Assembly (NCBI GenBank): GCA_030037185.1
Contig: JASHRR010000358.1
Span: 1 to 13,061 of the forward strand
Direction of reading: 5' to 3'
Length of the DNA: 13,061 nt
From: Xanthobacteraceae bacterium
Lineage (GTDB): Bacteria; Pseudomonadota; Alphaproteobacteria; Rhizobiales; Xanthobacteraceae
Part shown: one piece after another, positions 1 through 6,441 of the stretch
Position numbering within the stretch: position 1 is the first letter of the stretch
Layout of the letters: each line of letters opens with the position of its first letter
Position numbers and translations under genes: made by a program
Notes under the pieces: model-generated
What the model was told of the DNA's origin: nothing
The model's input: only the letters and a program-made list of their open reading frames with translations
Databases searched by the model: none

Positions 1-10
1 GGGCAAAACC

Positions 11-721
11 ATGGTCATGCCGGTATGGGATCATAGCCCGTTCAAGTGGCCGACACCGCCTTACGTGATGTGGCTCCTGATCGTTGCAAACTTCATCGTG
101 TTCTTCGCGCAGGTTGGTGATGGCACTGTGCAGATGAACCAAGCCGACCATGTCGCTGGGGTCACTCCCGTAGCATTAACTGGACACTCCGTTGGCGGAC
201 TTTGGCCGCCGCTCACCCTGATCACCTATCAGTTCCTGCATGTCAATTTCGCGCACGTATACGGCAACATGATCTTCTTGTTTGTGTTTGGCGACGACAT
301 CGAGGAAGTGCTGGGACGCTGGCGCTTCCTCGCCTTCTATCTCTTGTGCGGTATTGGCGCCGCTCTTGTCTACGTACTCGGTTCGTTAGGTTCGGATAGA
401 CCGCTGATCGGCGCTTCCGGGGCAGTCGCTGGCGTCCTATCGGCCTATTTGCTGTTCCGGCCGTGTGCCCGGGTCACTTGCTTGCTTGGCCTCATTCCGC
501 TTCGCCTCAGGGCCTATTGGATCATCTGCGGCTGGGCAATCTGGCAAGTCGTGGAAGCTGCCAACCGCGTGCACGATGGCGTCGCCTATTGGGGGCATGT
601 CGGCGGCCTCATCACCGGTGCCGCCCTGTTCATCGTCATGCGGCCAACGGGCGTCAAACTCTTTGATTGCGTGCATTCGGAGCCGGTGTTGGTCGCAGGC
701 AAGTTCGAGCCGCCGACTTGA
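11..721 (+). CDS. Rhomboid-family intramembrane serine protease
   Basis: This is a 236-residue polytopic inner-membrane protein of the rhomboid family, which cleaves transmembrane substrates inside the lipid bilayer. The catalytic serine is S136 in the GASG motif (134-137) and the catalytic histidine is H196 in the segment WGHVGG. The family pattern H-x4-H-x3-N is present as H77, H82 and N86 in the second core helix and matches the oxyanion-side residues of E. coli GlpG. Hydrophobic segments fit about six transmembrane helices, the first at about 20-34. The protein starts MVMPVWDHSPF, close to the usual N-terminus of this rhomboid class, so either the ATG at 11 or the one at 17 could be the start; neither has a strong ribosome-binding site. 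The next plus-strand candidate begins 35 bp downstream. All catalytic positions are intact, so I expect an active protease; the substrate is unknown. Confidence 0.93.
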   Translation: MVMPVWDHSPFKWPTPPYVMWLLIVANFIVFFAQVGDGTVQMNQADHVAGVTPVALTGHSVGGLWPPLTLITYQFLHVNFAHVYGNMIFLFVFGDDIEEVLGRWRFLAFYLLCGIGAALVYVLGSLGSDRPLIGASGAVAGVLSAYLLFRPCARVTCLLGLIPLRLRAYWIICGWAIWQVVEAANRVHDGVAYWGHVGGLITGAALFIVMRPTGVKLFDCVHSEPVLVAGKFEPPT

Positions 722-756
722 TAGTCGCTACACGGTACGCCACTGAGGCAATTGAC

Positions 757-900
757 ATGAACAACGATTCTGATCGTCGACCTTTATTTCTCATCTGCAT
801 GGCTGGCGGATCACCGCCGCCGACCGCGACGGCGTCGCGCGTGCTTCGGCCGGACGGGGTCTGGTTGCTGGGCTGTCGTGATTGTGGAATCTCAAGATGA
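757..900 (+). CDS. Candidate small ORF (47 aa) coupled to the DUF1028 gene
   Basis: I do not recognise this protein. The ORF starts at ATG 757, eight bases after a GAGG that could serve as ribosome-binding site. Its stop codon shares the sequence ATGA (897-900) with the preferred ATG of the DUF1028 gene, the classic arrangement for translational coupling. The product begins MNNDSDRRPLFLICMAGG, continues through a proline-rich stretch (SPPPT) and contains three cysteines near residues 14, 39 and 42. There is no signal peptide or clear domain. It fills most of the 175-bp gap after the rhomboid gene. It could be a real leader or coupling ORF, a remnant of a longer gene, or chance; the ATGA overlap and the Shine-Dalgarno-like sequence are the only evidence. 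Confidence 0.35.
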   Translation: MNNDSDRRPLFLICMAGGSPPPTATASRVLRPDGVWLLGCRDCGISR

Positions 901-1550
901 CGTACTCCATCTCGGCTCGATGTCCGCAGATAGGCGCCTTCGGTATCGCGATCACGTCGTCGAGCATTGCGGTCCCGGCGCGCTGCGCGTGGGTGGGGCC
1001 ACTGGGACTGGTGGTCACGCAAAATGTCACCGACCCGACGCTCGGTCCCGCCGGCCTTGCGCTGTTGCGGCAAGGCCTGGGAGCTCCGGCCGTTCTTAAC
1101 AATCTGATGCTTGGAACATCGGCGCCGGGATGTCGGCAGGTCGGCGTCATCGATCGCTATGGCTGCGCCGCGTGGCATTCCGGCGCCGAGGCGCTGCCGG
1201 TGGCGGCCGTCGCAGAAGGTGCGGGTTGCTTGGCGCTTGGAAATCTGCTCGCCGACGAGGATGTGCCCGGCGTGATGATCAAGCGCTTCGAAGCCACAGC
1301 CGGACAAGCGCTGGCCGAACGGCTTCTGTCGGCGCTCGAAGCCGGTCTCGAGGCCGGCGGTGAGACCGGCGACGAACATGCGGCGGGCCTCCACGTGGCG
1401 CACGTGTTTGACTGGCCGGTCGTGGATCTGCGCGTCGACTGGCACGACGCGCCAATCGCCGAGCTGCGCGCGCTATGGGAGCGCTACCAGCCGCAGCTGA
1501 AGGACTATATCGCGCGGGCGATCGATCCCCGCGCGGCACCCTCGTTCTAG
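897..1550 (+). CDS. DUF1028 family protein (Ntn-hydrolase-like fold)
   Basis: This 217-residue protein fits the DUF1028 family: it begins MTYSISARCPQIGAFGIAI, contains LALGNLLAD at about 112-120 and ends with the VDLRVDWHDAPIAEL block at 176-190. These correspond to the family's N-terminal strand, its GNML-type motif and its C-terminal VDLRVDDHPDPV-type motif. DUF1028 proteins are thought to have an Ntn-hydrolase-like fold, but no reaction is established. The reading frame can be extended to TTG 882, but ATG 897 puts the conserved MTYSI at residue 1 and creates an ATGA overlap with the small ORF before it. It has no signal peptide, so it is probably cytoplasmic. Family members often sit beside RidA proteins and ABC importers, which matches the minus-strand cluster here. 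The gene converges on the importer ATPase with 11 bp between stop codons. Confidence 0.85.
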   Translation: MTYSISARCPQIGAFGIAITSSSIAVPARCAWVGPLGLVVTQNVTDPTLGPAGLALLRQGLGAPAVLNNLMLGTSAPGCRQVGVIDRYGCAAWHSGAEALPVAAVAEGAGCLALGNLLADEDVPGVMIKRFEATAGQALAERLLSALEAGLEAGGETGDEHAAGLHVAHVFDWPVVDLRVDWHDAPIAELRALWERYQPQLKDYIARAIDPRAAPSF

Positions 1551-1561
1551 ATGCTTGCGCC

Positions 1562-2704
1562 TCACGGGCTGCGTTGCGGTTGGAAGGCGACGGCCTCGCC
1601 CGAGCTGACAACGACACCGACTTCCGCCCCGACCGGACACGCAGACAGCGCAGCAATGCCGGACGCGCGCAGCAGAACACGCTCGCGCGCCAGGCCCGGC
1701 ATCTCGATGTGAAGGTCGACATGGTCGCCGTGGAACACCTGCGCCGCGATCGTACCGGGCAACGATCCGGGCGCGCCGCGCGCTGCCGTCGTCAGGTGCT
1801 CAGGCCGGATGAAGACATCCAGCGTGTCGCCGATGGTCAGCGAGGCGAGCGCCGCGGCCGGCACGTCTAGGCGGACGTCACCGATCAAAACGCCGGCCAC
1901 ATCGCCGCACCGCTCTATCAGCCGCCCGGCCAGGATGCTCACGTCGCCGACGAAGGATGCGACGAAGCGGTCCGCCGGGCGGCGATAGATGTTGCCGGGC
2001 GCCGCCACCTGCAGGATGCGGCCCGCCGACATAACCGCAATTTGGTCCGACATCGACAGCGCCTCGCCCTGATCGTGCGTCACGAAAATCGTGGTGACGC
2101 CAAGGTTGCGCTGGATATGCTTCAATTCCACCTGCATCGCGCCGCGCAGGTTCTTGTCGAGCGCCGAAAACGGCTCGTCGAGCAGCAGCACCTTGGGTCT
2201 GATCACGAGCGCGCGCGCGAGCGCCACCCGCTGCTGCTGGCCGCCCGACAGCTGCTTGGGCTTGCGGTCGGCGAGGCCACTCAGTTTGACAAGTGCGAGG
2301 GCCTCGTCCACCCGGCGCGCAATCTCCGCCTTTGGGACGCCGCGTGTCTTCAGGCCGTAAGCGATATTCCTGGCAACGCTCATATGAGGAAACAGCGCAT
2401 AATTCTGGAACACGAAGCCAATCCCACGCATGTGCGCGGGCGTCTCGGTGACCAGCACGCCGTCGATCAAGATCTCGCCGCTGTCGGCTTCGAGGAAGCC
2501 GGCCACGAGGTTGAGCAGCGTGGTCTTGCCGCAGCCGGAGGGCCCGAGCAGGGTCATGAACTCGCTGGGAGCGACCTTGAGCCAGGCTTCGTGTAGCGCG
2601 GTCATGTTGCCGAAGCGCTTGGTGACGCCATCGAGTTGCACGGCCGGCCGGATGCTCTCGCGGGCCGGAGCCCGCGCGCTCGCCTCCGTGTTGTCAATGG
2701 GCAT
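1562..2704 (-). CDS. ABC importer ATPase, PotA-like (polyamine/Fe/thiamine class)
   Basis: This 380-residue cytoplasmic ATPase energises the importer encoded just upstream on the same strand. In order it shows Walker A GPSGCGKT (54-61), the Q-loop at Q100 in FVFQNYALFPHMSV, the signature LSGGQ (152-156), Walker B VLLLDE (172-177), the D-loop SALD and the H-loop histidine H210 in VTHDQ. A C-terminal TOBE-type region of about 130 residues follows, as in PotA and FbpC. Nothing catalytic is missing. Two close starts are possible, ATG 2710 and ATG 2704; both overlap the end of the second permease gene (stop at 2694), which implies coupled translation. The open frame runs further upstream to 2914, but that part lies wholly over the permease and lacks ABC features. 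The class is clear, the transported compound is not. Confidence 0.93.
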   Translation of the reverse strand: MPIDNTEASARAPARESIRPAVQLDGVTKRFGNMTALHEAWLKVAPSEFMTLLGPSGCGKTTLLNLVAGFLEADSGEILIDGVLVTETPAHMRGIGFVFQNYALFPHMSVARNIAYGLKTRGVPKAEIARRVDEALALVKLSGLADRKPKQLSGGQQQRVALARALVIRPKVLLLDEPFSALDKNLRGAMQVELKHIQRNLGVTTIFVTHDQGEALSMSDQIAVMSAGRILQVAAPGNIYRRPADRFVASFVGDVSILAGRLIERCGDVAGVLIGDVRLDVPAAALASLTIGDTLDVFIRPEHLTTAARGAPGSLPGTIAAQVFHGDHVDLHIEMPGLARERVLLRASGIAALSACPVGAEVGVVVSSGEAVAFQPQRSP

Positions 2705-3509
2705 CAACATTGAGGATTTTCCCGAGCCCCAGGCAGGCATTGGCAAGCGTAAGGAGCGTTGCAGTGACAGCGATGTAGATAACCGACAATGCCGCCAGCG
2801 TCGGATCGGCGAACTCGCGCACGTAATTATACATGGCGACGGGAAGCGTTTGCGTCGCCTGGCTGGTAACGAACAGCGTCGCGGTGAATTCGTTGAACGA
2901 CAGGATCGCAGCAAACAGCCAGCCGCTCAGCAGGCCTGGCAGCAGCAGCGGTAGCGTCACGGTCAGCAGAACCCGCAGCGGTGCCGCGCCCAGATTGGAG
3001 GCGGCGAGTTCAAGTCGGATGTCGAAATTTTGCAGCGAAATCAAGACGCTGCGGATCACGAAGGGCAGCACCAGCACGACATGCGCAAGGATCACCAGCG
3101 GCAAGCCGCGTCCGGCGCCGGTCTGCGCGGCGAGCATCAAGAGGCCGAGACCGATGGTGTAATGCGGGATCACCAGCGGCGACAGCAGAACGCCTTCGAG
3201 TACGCGCTTGAGGGTGAAATTGTAGCGGTGGATCGCATAAGCGAATGCCGCACCGACCAAAAGCGCAATGGTTGAGGCCCACGCTGTGATAGTGAGGCCG
3301 TTCCAGAATCCCTTGCGGAAATCCGCATACTCGAAGGCGCGGGCGAACCAGCGAAGCGACCAGGCTTGCGGTGGAAACGCCTGAATGGCGCGATCATTGA
3401 AGGCGGCCAGCGCAACGACGATCGCCGGCAGCATTACGAACAGCAGGATCGCAGCGACGACAACATGCCCGGACAGGCGCACAAACACGGCACTAGGCGA
3501 GCGCTTCAT
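2694..3509 (-). CDS. ABC importer inner-membrane permease, PotC-like
   Basis: This 271-residue permease is the second membrane subunit of the importer. The first transmembrane helix (about 16-37) is followed by a periplasmic stretch and about five more helices. The cytoplasmic EAA loop that docks on the ATPase is visible at about 167-191, with core residues ELAASNLGA followed by TLPLLLPG. This layout fits the PotC/PotI class. The start ATG 3509 shares an ATGA with the stop of the upstream permease (3506), so the two permeases are probably translated in a coupled way, and its own stop lies inside the ATPase start region. The length is normal for the family. Substrate specificity resides in the binding protein and cannot be read here. 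Confidence 0.93.
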   Translation of the reverse strand: MKRSPSAVFVRLSGHVVVAAILLFVMLPAIVVALAAFNDRAIQAFPPQAWSLRWFARAFEYADFRKGFWNGLTITAWASTIALLVGAAFAYAIHRYNFTLKRVLEGVLLSPLVIPHYTIGLGLLMLAAQTGAGRGLPLVILAHVVLVLPFVIRSVLISLQNFDIRLELAASNLGAAPLRVLLTVTLPLLLPGLLSGWLFAAILSFNEFTATLFVTSQATQTLPVAMYNYVREFADPTLAALSVIYIAVTATLLTLANACLGLGKILNVDAH

Positions 3510-4360
3510 GTTTCGTCTCCCAGCCGTTCAAGCGGGCGAGCCGCCTGCCTCGTCAGCGCCACAGCCGCCAGCGCAAGTGCAAGGCCTGCGATCGACAGGC
3601 TGGCCGCAAACGGAAAGTTGAACGATGCGAAACCGAGCTGGTAGATCAGGGTCGACACCGTGCTCACACGCCCACCGCCAATCAGTTGGGGGGTCGCGAA
3701 CGCGCTGAAGGTCCAAGCGAATGCGGTGGAGAACCCGGCAACGACCCCAGGCAACGACAGCGGCAGCGTGATCGTCAGGAAGACGCGGACCGGTCCTGCC
3801 CCCAGACTTGCGGCCGCTTTCTCGTAGGTGCGGTCGATATGGGAAAGGCCCGCGGCCAGCATGATCACCATGATCGGCATCGTCACATGGACGAGCGCAG
3901 CGACGACGCCGGCGGTGGTGAACATCATCTGAATCGGACGCTCCACCAGACCGAGCCTGAGCAGAAAGCTATTCAGAAAGCCATTATTTCCCAGCACAAT
4001 CATCCAAGAATAGGTCCGTACCACCTCGCCGAGAAACAGCGGCGTAATGGACGCGACCAGGATGAGCGATCGCAGTGCGGAACTGCGGCTGCGCACCATG
4101 CCATAGGCGAGTGGATAGGCCAGAATGAGCGTCAAGCCCGCAGTCTGGAAGCACAGCACGATGGTTGCCCAGAATGCCGAGGCATAGAACGGGCCCAGCA
4201 GGGTGGCAAAGTTCTCGAGGGTAAATCCGCCCACCTCCAGCGAGCCGGGAATATAGACCCTGACGCTGTATTGAAGAACGGCCGCCATCGCGGCGACCAG
4301 GCACAGGGCGACAAGGCCTGCCGGTGAGACGAACCAACCCAAAAAAGGTCGCTTAGTCAT
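3506..4360 (-). CDS. ABC importer inner-membrane permease, PotB-like
   Basis: This 284-residue protein is the first membrane subunit. It starts MTKRPFLGWFVSPAG with a first helix at about 10-31 and about six helices in all. The EAA loop lies at about 180-204, with KAAASLGAG followed by TLPLSLPG, as in PotB/PotH-type subunits. I chose ATG 4360 because it gives the usual short cytoplasmic N-terminus; ATG 4387 would add nine residues, and neither start has a strong ribosome-binding site. The open frame continues upstream to 4780, but that stretch covers a repeat-rich gap and then the end of the binding-protein gene, and its translation looks non-coding. The 3' end overlaps the next permease as ATGA. 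Confidence 0.92.
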   Translation of the reverse strand: MTKRPFLGWFVSPAGLVALCLVAAMAAVLQYSVRVYIPGSLEVGGFTLENFATLLGPFYASAFWATIVLCFQTAGLTLILAYPLAYGMVRSRSSALRSLILVASITPLFLGEVVRTYSWMIVLGNNGFLNSFLLRLGLVERPIQMMFTTAGVVAALVHVTMPIMVIMLAAGLSHIDRTYEKAAASLGAGPVRVFLTITLPLSLPGVVAGFSTAFAWTFSAFATPQLIGGGRVSTVSTLIYQLGFASFNFPFAASLSIAGLALALAAVALTRQAARPLERLGDET

Positions 4361-4683
4361 GCCACGTATTTGCTGACAGTGGAGCATGTAAAGAATTGCG
4401 GCCTTTACACTGGCCGTAAACCGCTCCCCGCAAGGGGGAGGGAAGCGCCTTAACGGGCGTCTGCGACCCAGCCCTCTTCCCGCAAGCGAGAGAGGGTGGA
4501 GGGGCCTGCCGTCGGGCACACCCTTGCCGGCTGTCCCGGCCCCCTCCTCCCAACGAGGGGCGAGGGGCGAAGTTTGCGGCACCGAACCTGAGCCTAGCAT
4601 CTGCGACGGCTGAGGTGAGGGAGCACTGCCACGAGTCTGCGCTTTGCGGCCCGACTCTGGGCTCGGCCGATTGTGGGCCGGCG
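4361..4683. repeat. Intergenic repeat region with three GC-rich hairpins
   Basis: This 323-bp gap lies inside the importer operon, between the binding-protein and first permease genes, and holds no convincing gene. It carries three degenerate copies of one type of palindrome: CTCCCC/GGGGAG at 4424-4429 and 4435-4440 (loop GCAAG), CCCTCT/AGAGGG at 4472-4477 and 4491-4496 (loop includes CGCAAG), and CCCCTC/GAGGGG at 4541-4546 and 4555-4560, followed by a tandem GAGGGGC doublet to 4568. The shared CGCAAG loop is typical of dispersed intergenic repeats that I associate with Bradyrhizobium-like genomes. In mRNA these hairpins could protect the 3' end of the binding-protein message and lower downstream transporter expression, as REP elements do elsewhere. 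That role is inferred. Confidence 0.7.
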
Positions 4684-5727
4684 TTATTGCGTCATCATGT
4701 TTTCGGCGAACCACTTGCGCCATTCCGCGGTCTTTTCGGCCCGCAGCTTGTCGTCGATGACCAGCGTCTGGTGCGCCCACTGCTCGGGCGTGGTGAAGAC
4801 GCCCGGTAATGCCGCCGTCTCGGGCTTTAGCCTGGCATTATCGACGACGGGGCTGCCTTTCTTCAGCTCTGCAATCTGAGCCTGCACTGCCGAGTCGAGG
4901 GCGATGTTCAGGAACTTGTAGGCGAGGTCGGGCTTGGCTGTGCCCTTCATGATGCCCATCGTATCGATGCCGAGCACCGCGCCTTCCTTCGGGATGACGA
5001 GCTCGATCGGCACGCCCTGGTCGCGCAGGTAATAGGCATTCATCGACAGCGCCACCTGCACGGGCGTCTCGCCGGTGGCGAACATCTGCTGGCTATTGGC
5101 GTCGTTGGTGTAGAAGGCCTTGTAGTTGGGCTTCAGCGCCTTCAGCTTCTCCTTGCCGACTTCCCAGTTCGAGGCGTTGCCGCCGGACAGCTTAGCCGCC
5201 ACCGCGATGATGTGGCTTGGATCGAAATCGGGCGAAGCAATCATGCGATGCAGCGCCGGATTCCAGAGGCCTTCCCAACTGGCGAAGCTGACGCCCTTCG
5301 GTAACCGGTCGGGCAGATAACCGATGGCGTAAACATAGGCCCACACGCCGACATGATACGGACCGATTTTAGCCCGCTCGACGAGGTGTTGCGCATTCGG
5401 GACCTTAGACAGTTCCAGCTTCTCGAACAGGCTGTCGTTGGCATAGAGCCAGCCGACATGCGCAGTCGTGAACGTCACGTCGCTTTCCGGCTTTCCGGCC
5501 GCCAGCTTGGCCTGGTTCAGCCGGTCGATCGTGCCGCCGGTGATGTATTCGACGTCGACGCCGGTCTCGGCCGTAAATTTCTGGCCGATCGACTCCTCGA
5601 TCAGGTCGCGGAAGCTGCCGCCCCACGTGCTGACGACGAACTTGTCCTTGGCGCAAGTGACCGATGGCGCCCCGGCGATGGTGAGCACGGAGAGGAAAAT
5701 CGCTGCGGAAATCTTCAAAGCACGCAT
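4684..5727 (-). CDS. Periplasmic substrate-binding protein, PotD-like ABC importer
   Basis: This 347-residue secreted protein captures the transported compound in the periplasm. Residues 1-26 form a signal peptide: MRALK, a hydrophobic core, then VTCA with likely cleavage before KDKF. The mature protein opens with FVVSTWGGSFRDLIEES, the start typical of the spermidine/putrescine-type binding family (SBP_bac class), and ends with a lysine-rich helical part (EKTAEWRKWFAENMM). There is no lipobox, so it should be a soluble periplasmic protein. The open frame extends to 5814, but ATG 5727 puts the signal peptide at the N-terminus and has a GAGG upstream, at a somewhat long spacing. The family binds polyamines, opines, thiamine or other small cations and acids, so the ligand is undecided. 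The gene leads the transporter and is followed by a repeat-bearing gap. Confidence 0.92.
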   Translation of the reverse strand: MRALKISAAIFLSVLTIAGAPSVTCAKDKFVVSTWGGSFRDLIEESIGQKFTAETGVDVEYITGGTIDRLNQAKLAAGKPESDVTFTTAHVGWLYANDSLFEKLELSKVPNAQHLVERAKIGPYHVGVWAYVYAIGYLPDRLPKGVSFASWEGLWNPALHRMIASPDFDPSHIIAVAAKLSGGNASNWEVGKEKLKALKPNYKAFYTNDANSQQMFATGETPVQVALSMNAYYLRDQGVPIELVIPKEGAVLGIDTMGIMKGTAKPDLAYKFLNIALDSAVQAQIAELKKGSPVVDNARLKPETAALPGVFTTPEQWAHQTLVIDDKLRAEKTAEWRKWFAENMMTQ

Positions 5728-5793
5728 CGTCTTCGAACCTCGGTTTGAGTGCCCTCGCAAGAGAGGGAGCGAAGCAAGTGCGGGAAATGCGTT

Positions 5794-5820
5794 CCCGGAT
5801 TTCGCTGCGCTCAATCCGGG
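5794..5820. repeat. Palindromic intergenic repeat (CCCGGATT / AATCCGGG)
   Basis: There is a perfect 8-bp inverted repeat, CCCGGATT at 5794-5801 and AATCCGGG at 5813-5820, with an 11-base spacer holding GCTGCGC. This resembles a dispersed palindrome that I associate with Bradyrhizobium and Rhodopseudomonas chromosomes. It lies between the promoter candidate at 5837-5845 and the binding-protein start at 5727, so it would fold as a hairpin in the 5' untranslated part of that mRNA. Confidence 0.7.
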
Positions 5821-5836
5821 CTACGTTGCCCGCAAC

Positions 5837-5845
5837 ATTATACCA
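5837..5845 (-). promoter_or_regulatory. Extended -10 promoter candidate for the binding-protein gene
   Basis: Read on the minus strand, this site is TGG followed by TATAAT, a perfect sigma-70 -10 hexamer with the TGn extension. It lies about 110 bases before the binding-protein ATG. No good -35 hexamer sits at 16-18 bp; a T-run or TTGCCT at shorter spacing is the nearest. The surrounding sequence is much more AT-rich than the genes. It would let the transporter be transcribed separately from the enzyme genes upstream. Confidence 0.45.
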
Positions 5846-5994
5846 AGCAAATAATAGGCAAAAAACGTGCCGTCGGAAAACATTCGCTGCGGAATGTGCA
5901 ATCATAAATAACGAATAGAGCGCCGTTTCATCTCTCAACAAAAGACGAAATGGTGCTCAAATCTTTTATACGGACGCCTGAGATGTGTCCCGAC

Positions 5995-6405
5995 TCAATT
6001 CTTCGGAATTTCAGCGATGATGTCGATCTCCATCAGATATTCAGGCTTGGCCAGGCCCTGGACGACGATGCCGGTCGATACTGGGTAAACGCCCTTCAGC
6101 CAACGGCCGATCACGCGATAAACCGGCTCGCGATAAGCGCGGTCGGTGATGTAGATGACGATCTTGACGATGTCCTGCAGACAGGATCCTGCCTCTTCGA
6201 GCAGCACCTTGGCGCACACCATGGCATTTTCCGCTTGCGCGGCGGCGTCGCCCACGCCGACGATGTTGCCATCGAGATCCATCGCAGTCTGGCCGCGCAG
6301 ATACACGGTGTTATTGGCCCGCACCACCATGCAGACGTCGTTATCGAGATTCTGCTCGGGATAGGCGTCGCGGGTGTTGAACTTGCGGAAGCGCTGATGG
6401 GTCAT
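5995..6405 (-). CDS. RidA/YjgF-family protein lacking the conserved arginine
   Basis: This 136-residue protein spans a full Rid-family domain, from YLRGQTAMDLDGNIVG (35-50) through QAENAMVCAKVLLEEAGS (57-74) to the C-terminal PEYLMEIDIIAEI strand (121-133). RidA proteins form trimers, and the archetype hydrolyses reactive enamines/imines using Arg105 in the segment PARS. Here the matching segment reads PVST, so Ser110 stands where the arginine should be; this is not a standard imine deaminase and belongs to another Rid subfamily. The ATG 6405 has a good AAGGA site about seven bases upstream. The gene begins 36 bp after the HpaB-like gene, as its probable operon partner. Rid homologues serve as deaminases in aminomuconate-type ring-cleavage pathways, a plausible but unproven model here. 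Confidence 0.92.
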   Translation of the reverse strand: MTHQRFRKFNTRDAYPEQNLDNDVCMVVRANNTVYLRGQTAMDLDGNIVGVGDAAAQAENAMVCAKVLLEEAGSCLQDIVKIVIYITDRAYREPVYRVIGRWLKGVYPVSTGIVVQGLAKPEYLMEIDIIAEIPKN

Positions 6406-6441
6406 GGATCGATCCTTGCGCGCCAGGTTTCGATGCGTGGC

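Noticed and set aside
2705..2914. N-terminal extension of the PotA-like ATPase
   Set aside because: The extra residues lie wholly over the permease gene and look like its shadow frame; the ATP-binding domain begins normally from ATG 2710 or 2704.
4420..4570. CRISPR-like reading of the repeated GC-rich elements
   Set aside because: The copies are degenerate palindromes of unequal spacing without constant repeats or unique spacers, and no cas gene is nearby.
4361..4780. N-terminal extension of the PotB-like permease
   Set aside because: It translates the hairpin repeats and the end of the binding-protein gene, and ATG 4360 gives a normal permease N-terminus.
5728..5814. Upstream extension of the binding-protein frame
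   Set aside because: It would put about 29 polar residues before a clear signal peptide and runs through the palindromic repeat.
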